Assembly: GCF_025151045.1 (NCBI RefSeq)
Contig: NZ_CP102285.1
Coordinates: 4,340,001 to 4,404,000, forward strand
Direction: 5' to 3'
DNA: 64,000 nucleotides
Source of the DNA: Parabacteroides johnsonii DSM 18315
GTDB lineage: Bacteria; Bacteroidota; Bacteroidia; Bacteroidales; Tannerellaceae
Shown piece by piece: positions 16,309 through 24,213 of this stretch. Below the pieces are notes generated by a model. The model was not told the DNA's origin. It was given only the letters and a program-made list of their open reading frames with translations, and made no database searches. Made by a program: the position numbers and the translations under genes. Position 1 is the first letter of the stretch. The number at the start of each line of letters is the position of its first letter.

Positions 16309-18672
16309 TTATTCTGATTTGATCACTTCTGCCGGATTGGTCCGGGCAGCCTTGCGTATTTGCCAAATTAAAGTCAGCAAAGAGATTGCTCCCGTAAGTA
16401 ACAAAGCGATAGCAAATAACCACCAGGAGATGTCGGCTTTGTGGACGAAACTTTCCAGATATTTGTGGATGGTAAGCCAGGTGACAGGAGCCGCCACAAT
16501 AAATGCGATTGCGAGAAGCTTATAATATTTTCGTAATAATATTTGCATGATGATGGAAGTGGTTGCTCCGTTGACTTTGCGGATGGCTATTTCGCGGTAA
16601 CGTTGCTGTACGTCAAACAAGGATAACCCGAAAAGACCTAATGAGGAAATCAGGATTGCTATCAGTGCAAAAACACTATAGATAATGGCTACTTGTTTAT
16701 CTTTATTGTATAGTTCCTCGATTTCATCAGAAACAAAAGTATATTCAAAATCACCTTGTCCTATTTCATTATGTAACTTTTCCAAAAACAGAATGGCTTC
16801 CTGACGATACCCTGGAGAGATTGCTGCCATCAGTTTATTGTGAGAAAGCATAGACTCATTGTGTATGGATAGGATGATCGGTTTGTTATGCTGTGCAAGA
16901 TGAACTGTCTGAAAGTCATTGGTAAAACCTTTGACAAGCAGATATGTCCCTTTTGCATTCCAGTCGCTTTCCAATAATTCCGGAAGTTTTTCGTTTTGAG
17001 AGAAAAGTCTTTTGGCTGTTTCATTTAACAATACTTCATTTTGAGCAATAGGAAGGCCCTTCCCGAAAACCGGAATGTTATATAGTGTGAGAAAGTCGGG
17101 GCTGATGGTTATATGGATGACTTCTTCCCATTCACCTCCTGGAATTCTTACCGCCTTTTTATGAAGAGGATTCAATGGAAATTCATAAGGGCTTATACCG
17201 AAACAGAAAGTTTCAAAAATCGGGGAAGATTGTAACGTCTCTAAAATATATTTGTTGACTTCCTCTTGATGTTTTATTTCATCAGCAGTGTATGACATCG
17301 AAGAGGTAGGCCGTTGGAACCATACTTTTATGATGTCTTTAGTTCGATATCCAGGATCTGTAGCCAGCATATAGTTCAATTGTTTGATAAAAAATAGAGA
17401 GCAAACGATCAAAGAGAGTGTTATGCCATATTGTAAAGTGAGAAATATGGTTTTTATCTCCGGCTTATCTTTACTTCGGTCAATATTTTGTAGGGAACTT
17501 ATGACTGGTTTCCGGCTGAAACGTACGAATGTATGCAAAGCTGTGATTGCAGGTAAGAGTAACAATAGTAGAATTGATATCCATATATTATAGTGTTTTT
17601 GAACTATAGCTTTGATTTCCAGTATATGAACTTGTATGTCATAAGTCATTTCGATAATGACCCAAGCTAGAAACAGGGCAAATGCGGTTAAGAAGAGATT
17701 TTCTATATATAGTTGAATAAAAAGTTGAGCAGGCCGGGCTCCGAACACTTTTTTCATACTGAATTCTTTTCTCCTTTTAAGGATGACGACAGAGTTGAGG
17801 TGGACAAAATTGAATACTCCGACAAGCAAAAGCAGTAAGGCTGTGACGGACAGGATATGAACGCTACTTGCATTCCCTTGTAAAAATGTCTTTTCTCCTT
17901 TTTGGATATAAGTCTCCATATACAGTTTATCCAGAGGAAAAAGCTGGAATAGGAAACTGCGTGCGTTCTGTTGATCGTACGTGGATTTAAGTTTCTTATT
18001 TATAACGTCTATATCGGTATGTGGAACAGCTAAAGCTATGCTGTAATAATTCACTGGAGGCCATCTCCATTGTAATGCACGTGAAATCAGAAGGTCGAAA
18101 GAAAGAGAACTTTTAGTCTCGACATTTCCTGTAATTCCCTGTATGGTTAACAGTTGTCCGTTGTAATTTATGATTTTCCCGATAGGGTCTTGGTTCTTAA
18201 ATAGTTTTTTCGCAAAAGATTCACTGAGGACTGCTCCTTTAGGGTCCTTTAATAGCTTTGTCTGGTCACCTTTTAAAACAGGGAAGTCTAATATTTGCAA
18301 GAAAACCGAATCAGTTGCTAGAACATGCGCACTGAATCCTTTGTTTTCAACTTCGATTGTTACGTCTTTAAGAGAAACAAATGAAGTGTGTTTTTCTATT
18401 TCCGGTATATCCAAAGGATTTTTGTAATCCTTTCTCATCATGATATTTTGTGTAGTAAGAAGAGTGGGCACTTTTTCGTTATTATTCCAATGCCTGACGC
18501 TTAGGAACAACCGTTCATGGTTGGACGCAAAATGATCTGTTGTCAATTCACTGTAGACATACCTGCTGATGATTATGACACACGCCAGACTCAGTGCCAA
18601 CCCCATGATGTTGATGGCACTGTAGAGCCTGAAACGTATCAGCGATCGTAAAGCTAATAGTATTATTTTCAT
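16309..18672 (-). CDS. MacB/FtsX-type ABC transporter permease (first of three)
   Basis: The protein has 787 residues. It opens MKIILLALRSLIRFRLYSAI with a TM helix (INIMGLALSLACVIIISRYV), then a MacB-like periplasmic domain. A first FtsX core includes LLLLVGVFNFVHLNSVVILK and RRKEFSMKKVFGARPAQL; a second ends QQRYREIAIRKVNGATTSII to NPAEVIKSE. It directly follows the membrane fusion protein gene (32 bp). The operon order OMF, MFP, permeases is usual for Bacteroidota tripartite ABC exporters, but the ATPase is missing here. AT content is higher than in the MFP and TolC genes. Confidence 0.88.
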   Translation of the reverse strand: MKIILLALRSLIRFRLYSAINIMGLALSLACVIIISRYVYSELTTDHFASNHERLFLSVRHWNNNEKVPTLLTTQNIMMRKDYKNPLDIPEIEKHTSFVSLKDVTIEVENKGFSAHVLATDSVFLQILDFPVLKGDQTKLLKDPKGAVLSESFAKKLFKNQDPIGKIINYNGQLLTIQGITGNVETKSSLSFDLLISRALQWRWPPVNYYSIALAVPHTDIDVINKKLKSTYDQQNARSFLFQLFPLDKLYMETYIQKGEKTFLQGNASSVHILSVTALLLLLVGVFNFVHLNSVVILKRRKEFSMKKVFGARPAQLFIQLYIENLFLTAFALFLAWVIIEMTYDIQVHILEIKAIVQKHYNIWISILLLLLLPAITALHTFVRFSRKPVISSLQNIDRSKDKPEIKTIFLTLQYGITLSLIVCSLFFIKQLNYMLATDPGYRTKDIIKVWFQRPTSSMSYTADEIKHQEEVNKYILETLQSSPIFETFCFGISPYEFPLNPLHKKAVRIPGGEWEEVIHITISPDFLTLYNIPVFGKGLPIAQNEVLLNETAKRLFSQNEKLPELLESDWNAKGTYLLVKGFTNDFQTVHLAQHNKPIILSIHNESMLSHNKLMAAISPGYRQEAILFLEKLHNEIGQGDFEYTFVSDEIEELYNKDKQVAIIYSVFALIAILISSLGLFGLSLFDVQQRYREIAIRKVNGATTSIIMQILLRKYYKLLAIAFIVAAPVTWLTIHKYLESFVHKADISWWLFAIALLLTGAISLLTLIWQIRKAARTNPAEVIKSE

Positions 18673-18704
18673 ATTGATGTTGTCGTATCGGGATTATTCT
18701 TCTT

Positions 18705-19955
18705 TTATTTTAAAATCAACTCTTCCGCATCCCCAAAGGTACTATATCCTGTGACAATCACCTTGTCGCCTGATTGGAGACCACCGGTTATTTCGTATTG
18801 TTGCGGGTTTTGACGGCCGATACTGATCGGGGTTTTCCGGGCTTTCGTGCCGGATTCGTTCAATTTGTATATCCATTGGCCACCGGTAGTTTGGAAAAAG
18901 TCGCCACGTGGGATAACGAGAGCCTCTTCCGGCTGCCCAAGTTCGATCTGGACACGGAAACTTTTGCCGATGCGTACGTTTTCCGGACTTGTCTCCGTAA
19001 AGACTAGGTCGACATCGAAGTTACGGTCTTTGACTTCCGGGACGACTTTGGTAATCCGGAGTGGGAATTTCTTATTTTGCCAGGTGATGGTGGCGGGCAG
19101 ACCGGTCGTGATCCGGTCGATGTAGTATTCGCTGAGGGATGTATGGATTTTGAACTGATCGAGGACTTTGATCTCAGCGATTGCTTCGGTGCTCTGTATC
19201 TGTTGTCCGGGAGTTACTTTGACAAAACTGAGTTGTCCGGAGAGAGGTGCACGAACAATCAGATCCTCCATGCGCTCCCGAGCACGTTCGAACTTTTTAC
19301 GTTCTCGTTCAAGATCATTTTTCATTAACTCACGGCGCAAGATCGTGGCCGCACTATCATGGCGCAAACCTTCCAACTGCAAAGCAGTGCTTCGGGTCTT
19401 ATAGTCGAATTCGTCCCGAGCCACTTCCAGCTGTGCTTTGCTTTTGACTCCCATATTGAATTCCTCTTCGTCGAGTGCATAGCTTTTTTTGAGCCGGTTC
19501 AGTTCGTAAGTCGTCTGCAAGGTTTCTTGTTGCAAGTCGATGCTTTTCTGTTCCATCTCGATCTCTTTCTCTTGATAAGAGATCAGTTGCTTTTCCCATT
19601 CATCCTGCTGATCCTCGATGGTGCGGATAAGGTCGGGATTGTTGAGTGTCAGGATTGTATCTCCCTTATTCATCATAGTCCCTTCCTCTGCTATGATCTG
19701 ATCTACGCTGCCTGCTTCGCGGGCGTTGATCTGGATGGTGAGAATAGGCTGTACGACCCCTTCGACATCTACATATTCCAGGAACTTGTCGCTTGTCGCT
19801 TCACCGATGATCAGGTTTTCCGCTTCGGTACGGAGTTTCCTGCCACCGGAGGCGGCGATCCCGACATAGACGAGAAGAGCTATGAATGCGGTTCCTCCGG
19901 CGATATGCCAGCGGTAGCGGTAATAAACGGGTTTCTTTGCAATAGGTTTATCCAT
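18705..19955 (-). CDS. HlyD/MacA-type periplasmic membrane fusion protein
   Basis: The protein has 416 residues. The N-terminal TM anchor is at about 15-37 (WHIAGGTAFIALLVYVGIAA). The lipoyl half-motifs (INAREAGSVDQIIAEEGTMM and LIVRAPLSGQLSFVKVTPGQ) flank a long alpha-helical hairpin (about 115-230) rich in Glu, Gln and Lys. Beta-barrel and membrane-proximal domains follow (ALVIPRGDFFQT, SGDKVIVTGYSTFGD). It bridges the inner-membrane permeases to the TolC channel. It lies between the TolC gene (48-bp gap with AT repeats) and the first permease (32-bp gap). Confidence 0.9.
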   Translation of the reverse strand: MDKPIAKKPVYYRYRWHIAGGTAFIALLVYVGIAASGGRKLRTEAENLIIGEATSDKFLEYVDVEGVVQPILTIQINAREAGSVDQIIAEEGTMMNKGDTILTLNNPDLIRTIEDQQDEWEKQLISYQEKEIEMEQKSIDLQQETLQTTYELNRLKKSYALDEEEFNMGVKSKAQLEVARDEFDYKTRSTALQLEGLRHDSAATILRRELMKNDLERERKKFERARERMEDLIVRAPLSGQLSFVKVTPGQQIQSTEAIAEIKVLDQFKIHTSLSEYYIDRITTGLPATITWQNKKFPLRITKVVPEVKDRNFDVDLVFTETSPENVRIGKSFRVQIELGQPEEALVIPRGDFFQTTGGQWIYKLNESGTKARKTPISIGRQNPQQYEITGGLQSGDKVIVTGYSTFGDAEELILK

Positions 19956-19957
19956 TA

Positions 19958-20005
19958 TGATTTATGAATTATGATTTATCAATTGTCAATTCTCAATTGT
20001 CAATT
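19958..20005. repeat. AATTGTCAATT-type intergenic repeat
   Basis: The gap between the TolC and MFP genes is made of TTATGA and CAATTGTCAATT units in tandem. The same units fill the rpsB-tsf gap at 44241-44352. They look like a short dispersed intergenic repeat within operons. Confidence 0.6.
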
Positions 20006-21470
20006 ACCTCAATAGGAGTTCGTAATCTTCCGTGATCGGGATCATCTTCTCGAAATCGTAGCCGGTCAGGCTGCGGAGACCGTAATAGAGATTCCAATAA
20101 TTATATAAAGCCGTGATGTAAGCACGGCGGGAGTTGTCTTTTTCGGCTATGGCGGCATTGAGGTCGAGAATTGTCGATTTTCCCAACAGGTAAAGCCTGC
20201 GTGCCACATCGTTACGGCGCTGGGCCGTTTGGTCTGTTTTATAGGCTATGGCAACTTTCCCGGCCTGTATGTTGAATTGTTTGACGATCTTGGCGACGTT
20301 CAGTTCGAAATCCATCCGCTCTTGTTCCAGTTCGGTGTAAACCTTGTCCCGATTGCTTTTGGCCACTTTCACCCGGCCTTTTCCTACTCCCCAGTCCAGT
20401 ATCGGTATGCGTATACCCAATGTCACCAATTGTTGGTCCATCGGATCTCGGTAGGATTCTTTCAGCTTTTCGTTGCTCTGCGTCAGACCGAACTGTGCAT
20501 ATAAGGCAGCTTTAAAACCCCGGTTGGCTTTCGCCTCGGCGACGTTACTTTCACTTTGCAGCCGACGGCGTTCGAAGGCGCTGATATCCGGATTGTTTTG
20601 GAAAGCAAGTTGCATAGCTTCGTTTACATCGACTGTGAAGTGAGGAATGCTGTCGTCGGGAATCACTACCAGGGTAATATTTTCGGAAATACCCAGATAA
20701 CTGCGGAGCGACTGGATATAATCATCGACTTCGATTTGTGCATTGAGACGGTTTGTCTGTTCGGTCAGTTTGTTGAGTTCCAGTTGGAGCATTTCGTTTT
20801 CGGTAATCGTTCCGATATTGTAACGTCCTTGCGCATATCGGTAAAGTGTGTCGGCGTATGCGAAATTATAGTTTGCGATTTCCAGTGAGGTTTGTGCCGT
20901 TGCCAGATTAAAAAAGCGATTGGTCGTATAGGCTGCAACCAGTTCGAGTGTTTCGATATAGGTCTTTTTTGCTTCTTCATATTTAATCGGTTCGATGCGG
21001 CGTTCCCACTTTAGGTCGTTGAAGCCGAATAAGTCTTGTTCATATCCTACGACTACCGGAGTACTCTTGTAAGACGAGATATTGTCGGTAAACATATCCA
21101 GTCTTTCAAGTCCGGTTTTCAATAAAACCCTACCTCCCGTGAGTGCTATATTTTGTTGGATTTCGAGACCGGCATCGACTGAGAGTTGGTTCCGATGTAC
21201 AAATTTGTCGCTGCCATCTTCCAATGTAACCGATTGAATGGAACGATTCAAGCTCGGATCGGATGTGAGCGTCAAGCTCGGTAGCTGTTTGGCTCGGAAC
21301 GAACGCCAGTTCCAGTAAGAAGCTCTGAAAGCATGACGGGCGGCAATTGCTTCAGGAGAATTCCGGCGCGCCATTTCGATTGCTTCGCTCAATGTCAGTG
21401 TAAGTGTTTTCTGCGCCTTGAGCTGGAAGGGGAGCAGAAGGAGTATTGTTATGTATATCGTGTGTTTCAT
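20004..21470 (-). CDS. TolC-family outer membrane efflux protein
   Basis: The protein has 488 residues from the ATG at 21470. The frame reaches upstream to 21566, but that part overlaps the sigma-54 promoter and the activator sites. The ATG at 21470 begins a clean signal peptide (MKHTIYITILLLLPFQLKAQ). The mature protein has two OEP repeats rich in Gln, Glu, Ala and Asn, with the TolC pattern LSEAIEMARRNSPEAIAARH and, in the second half, MQLAFQNNPDISAFERRRLQ. It forms the outer-membrane channel of the exporter and is the first gene of the operon reading into MFP and the three permeases. The predicted transcription start is only about 1 nt before the ATG, so the mRNA may be leaderless. Confidence 0.9.
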   Translation of the reverse strand: MKHTIYITILLLLPFQLKAQKTLTLTLSEAIEMARRNSPEAIAARHAFRASYWNWRSFRAKQLPSLTLTSDPSLNRSIQSVTLEDGSDKFVHRNQLSVDAGLEIQQNIALTGGRVLLKTGLERLDMFTDNISSYKSTPVVVGYEQDLFGFNDLKWERRIEPIKYEEAKKTYIETLELVAAYTTNRFFNLATAQTSLEIANYNFAYADTLYRYAQGRYNIGTITENEMLQLELNKLTEQTNRLNAQIEVDDYIQSLRSYLGISENITLVVIPDDSIPHFTVDVNEAMQLAFQNNPDISAFERRRLQSESNVAEAKANRGFKAALYAQFGLTQSNEKLKESYRDPMDQQLVTLGIRIPILDWGVGKGRVKVAKSNRDKVYTELEQERMDFELNVAKIVKQFNIQAGKVAIAYKTDQTAQRRNDVARRLYLLGKSTILDLNAAIAEKDNSRRAYITALYNYWNLYYGLRSLTGYDFEKMIPITEDYELLLR

Positions 21471-21482
21471 GACAAGAAGGAC

Positions 21483-21497
21483 GCAAATAATGTGCCA
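21483..21497 (-). promoter_or_regulatory. Sigma-54 (RpoN) -24/-12 promoter of the TolC exporter operon
   Basis: The minus strand reads TGGCACATTATTTGC with GG and GC exactly 12 bp apart. The predicted start is near 21471, next to the TolC ATG. Confidence 0.85.
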
Positions 21498-21552
21498 TTC
21501 TTGTAAAATATTGATATTTAAGTTGATAAAAGAGTGAAGATTGGAAGTGGAG

Positions 21553-21587
21553 GTGCGGATTAGCACAATTCACGTGCGGATTAGCAC
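21553..21587 (-). promoter_or_regulatory. Paired upstream activator sites (GTGC-N6-GCAC)
   Basis: Two identical GTGCGGATTAGCAC palindromes lie at 21553-21566 and 21574-21587, with centres 21 bp apart. The proximal centre is 76.5 bp from the -12 C, against 77.5 bp at the ABC ATPase promoter. They are probably sites for the NtrC-type regulator encoded nearby. Confidence 0.82.
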
Positions 21588-21630
21588 GGGGAGTTTTCTA
21601 AAACCTTATCTATAGTTGGCGATTTGCTCT

Positions 21631-21730
21631 ATTATTTTGTAATCGCTGCCACTGATTATATAGTTACTGCCTGTGATTATATAATTGCTGCCTGTGATTT
21701 TATAATCAGTGGCAGCGATTACAGAATAAT
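21631..21730. repeat. Four 21-bp repeat units bounded by a 30-bp inverted repeat
   Basis: The arms 21631-21660 and 21701-21730 are inverted copies of 30 bp with one mismatch, separated by 40 bp. The whole block is also built of about four 21-bp units with the core CTGCC-TGTGATTATATAATT. It could form a long hairpin or cruciform. It lies between the stop of the zinc-peptidase gene and the TolC activator sites, so it may terminate the peptidase transcript or insulate the enhancer region. Confidence 0.75.
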
Positions 21731-21780
21731 AGCTTGTCCGGTTCGATTTTTGTGTTTGAATACTGTTTTATTTTCAGGTG

Positions 21781-22677
21781 TTATTCTGTCCAATGGTATA
21801 GATCCGTTTTTTTATGTCGGCTGACCTGTTCCTTTATCTCCGGAAAGTATCGGGCAAGAATGGTATAGAGTCCCGGATCATATGCTTTCAGTTCTTCACG
21901 GGTGTTAATTTTATTATGTTTGCCGTCGCCATCATCCGTATTGACCTCGGCGTTCACGTTAAACCAGTTCTGGACTCCTTCCGCCCAATATTCCCAGACG
22001 TTTGTGGCGGCATAGACATTTTTCCAGCGACCTTTAGCTACGGCTGCATCCAAAGACGCCTGCAATTCGTCGTTGAACTCAGGATGGATCGGGAGAATGC
22101 CGGCTCCATGTATGGTGTGGGCGAACTCGTGGATCAGGATATCTTCCGCATGGTATTTGTCGATCTGATAGGCAAGGATGTTCTCCTCGGCACAGGTTGA
22201 GAAAGGATGTTCGGCATCGCCGCCTAAACCACGGGCACGGACGTCCCAGTTAAGCGTTGTGTCTTTTGCCAAGAAAGCATGTTCGGGAATATCCGTCGTC
22301 CCTTCGTAGCGTGCCATGATGCCGATACGTGTATGTCGGTCGGTCAATGATTTCATGACCTCGCGTGGAAGTATGTCGGTCAAAGCCTTAATACTGATAT
22401 AAGCGGCGTAGAAACAGGAGTCGGGTACGCGCCAGGAACTGACGACATGAATGCCGTTCACATTCATATATTTCTTATAGAAGGGGTCGAGTTTGAGTTC
22501 GGCAGGGGGAGCGGTGATTACAGGAGTGTCTGTCAATAAGGCAACCGGAACCTCTTCTGTTGTCGCCGGGCAGGTACATGTGTCGTTGCAAACATTGTTT
22601 GTCTTAACCGCAGGTTGGCAACCTGTAAGGGCTGCCATACCGATAAGGGCGGAAATGAATAGCCGGGATGTTTTCAT
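21781..22677 (-). CDS. Putative zinc metallopeptidase lipoprotein (HEFAH)
   Basis: The protein has 298 residues from the ATG at 22677. An upstream ATG at 22749 would add 24 residues that spoil the signal sequence. The leader MKTSRLFISALIGMAALTGC is a strong lipobox. The mature protein contains ILIHEFAHTIH, an HExxH zinc site. A downstream EYWAEGVQNWFN could supply the glutamate ligand of a gluzincin, as in lethal-factor-like metallopeptidases. A cysteine-rich linker follows the lipid anchor (NVCNDTCTCPA). Substrate is unknown. The gene is divergent from the NtrC-type regulator operon, with a pair of activator-like sites between them. I found no sigma-54 -24/-12 element for it. Confidence 0.72.
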   Translation of the reverse strand: MKTSRLFISALIGMAALTGCQPAVKTNNVCNDTCTCPATTEEVPVALLTDTPVITAPPAELKLDPFYKKYMNVNGIHVVSSWRVPDSCFYAAYISIKALTDILPREVMKSLTDRHTRIGIMARYEGTTDIPEHAFLAKDTTLNWDVRARGLGGDAEHPFSTCAEENILAYQIDKYHAEDILIHEFAHTIHGAGILPIHPEFNDELQASLDAAVAKGRWKNVYAATNVWEYWAEGVQNWFNVNAEVNTDDGDGKHNKINTREELKAYDPGLYTILARYFPEIKEQVSRHKKTDLYHWTE

Positions 22678-22735
22678 CGTAGTAATATTTTTTAATGGTT
22701 TATGTCGTATTTGCCTGTAAATGTATGAAAAAAAC

Positions 22736-22770
22736 GTGTTATTCCGCACAAATTATGTGCAGTATCGCAC
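22736..22770. promoter_or_regulatory. Third pair of GTGC-N6-GCAC sites, before the regulator operon
   Basis: GTGT-TATTCC-GCAC (22736-22749, one arm mismatch) and GTGC-AGTATC-GCAC (22757-22770) have centres 21 bp apart, as at the other two loci. No sigma-54 promoter is visible on either side. The regulator has a housekeeping -7 box at 22794, placing the sites at about -43 and -64. Autoregulation is likely. Confidence 0.68.
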
Positions 22771-22793
22771 ATACATTCCATATATATAATACA

Positions 22794-22801
22794 TATCTTT
22801 G
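22794..22801 (+). promoter_or_regulatory. -7 promoter box for the regulator/kinase operon
   Basis: TATCTTTG matches TAnnTTTG. The predicted start near 22807 leaves about 40 nt before the ATG at 22849 but only about 6 nt before the upstream ATG at 22813. It therefore favours the downstream start. Confidence 0.6.
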
Positions 22802-22848
22802 CCACGTTAAGGATGATTTCTTACAGGAGACAGAATAATATCAGGAAT

Positions 22849-24213
22849 ATGAAGAACGGGAAAATATTGATTATAGATGATAACGAAGATGTCCTCTTCG
22901 CATTGAATCTGTTGCTTGAACCCTATGTGGAACAGATAAAAGTGACAACACAGCCGGAACGGATCGAACATTTTATGTCGACATTCGTGCCGGATGTGAT
23001 TTTGTTGGATATGAATTTCCGGCGGGATGCTATCAGCGGACAGGAAGGGTTCTTTTGGCTCGAAAAGATAAAAGCCGCCGATCCCGATGCAGTGGTTCTT
23101 TTTATTACGGCGTATGCAGATACGGAAAAGGCTGTGCGTGCTATTAAAGCGGGAGCTACCGATTTTATTCCGAAACCCTGGGAAAAAGAAAAACTGCTCG
23201 CTACTATCTCGGCTGCTTTGAGACTGCGTGAAAGCCGTACGGAAGTCAATACGTTGAAACAACGGGTAGAGGCATTGGGAAATCCAGAAGATACCGGTTT
23301 TGAGATTATAGGAGAGAGTGATGCCATGCAGGAATTGTTTGCCACGATCTCCAAGCTGAAGGATACGGATGCCAATATTCTGATTTTAGGCGAAAACGGG
23401 ACCGGAAAGGATCTGATTGCACGTGCCCTTTATCATCATTCGCCCCGTTGCAACCAGGTTTTTGTCAGTATCGATTTGGGGAGTATTCCGGAACAATTAT
23501 TTGAAAGCGAACTGTTCGGATATGAAAAAGGAGCTTTTACGGATGCCCGACGCGATAAACCCGGACGTATGGAAGTAGCTTCCGGAGGAACCCTGTTCTT
23601 GGATGAGATCGGCAATTTGAGTTTGCCGATGCAGGCGAAATTATTGACCGCTATCGAGAAAAGACAGATTCTCCGTTTGGGGGCTACCCGCTCCGTACCG
23701 ATCGATGTCCGGCTGATCTCTGCCACGAATATGAATATCCATGCGATGGTCCAGGAAGGTACTTTCCGGCAAGATTTGTTGTACCGGATCAATACGATCG
23801 AGTTGCATATTCCTCCGCTCCGCGAGCGGGGAAATGACATTTTGCTACTGGCCGATTATTTTCTGAACCGTTATGTCCGCAAGTATAAGAAGAAGATAGG
23901 GGGACTTACCAGGGATGCGAAAACGAAGTTACAAAGCTATGCATGGCCGGGCAATGTCCGCGAATTGCAGCATGCGATCGAGCGTGCCGTGATTCTTTCG
24001 GATGGTTCCATGCTGAAACCTGAAAATTTTATGCTACATCCTGCACCTGCCCAACAGAAAGGAGAGCCGGAAGAGTTGAATCTGAGCGTTCTCGAAAAGG
24101 AAGCGATCGAACGTGCCCTCCGCCGGGCGGACGGGAATATCACCCGGGCCGCCGAACTGCTGGGAATCACCCGTTTTGCTTTGTATCGGAAACTGGATAA
24201 GTTGGGCCTATGA
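22849..24213 (+). CDS. NtrC-family sigma-54-dependent response regulator
   Basis: The protein has 454 residues from the ATG at 22849. The receiver domain (about 1-125) has KILIIDDNED, the phospho-acceptor in VILLDMNF and the Lys in IPKPW. The AAA+ domain (about 145-385) has Walker A GENGTGKD, the sigma-54 loop GAFTDA (the final Gly of GAFTGA replaced by Asp, with Phe and Thr kept), Walker B GTLFLDEIG and arginine fingers near LLYRIN. The Fis-type HTH is at the C-terminus (GNITRAAELLGITRFALYRK). It should activate sigma-54 promoters from distant palindromes; the paired sites at 6507, 21553 and 22736 are the natural candidates. It overlaps the kinase gene by 4 bp (ATGA). Confidence 0.94.
   Translation: MKNGKILIIDDNEDVLFALNLLLEPYVEQIKVTTQPERIEHFMSTFVPDVILLDMNFRRDAISGQEGFFWLEKIKAADPDAVVLFITAYADTEKAVRAIKAGATDFIPKPWEKEKLLATISAALRLRESRTEVNTLKQRVEALGNPEDTGFEIIGESDAMQELFATISKLKDTDANILILGENGTGKDLIARALYHHSPRCNQVFVSIDLGSIPEQLFESELFGYEKGAFTDARRDKPGRMEVASGGTLFLDEIGNLSLPMQAKLLTAIEKRQILRLGATRSVPIDVRLISATNMNIHAMVQEGTFRQDLLYRINTIELHIPPLRERGNDILLLADYFLNRYVRKYKKKIGGLTRDAKTKLQSYAWPGNVRELQHAIERAVILSDGSMLKPENFMLHPAPAQQKGEPEELNLSVLEKEAIERALRRADGNITRAAELLGITRFALYRKLDKLGL

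Noticed and set aside
21624-21824. A plus-strand frame encoding a seven-residue repeat peptide (TDYIV, CDYII, CDFII)
   Set aside because: The repetition follows directly from the 21-bp DNA units. It has no promoter, overlaps the inverted repeat and ends in the peptidase gene.
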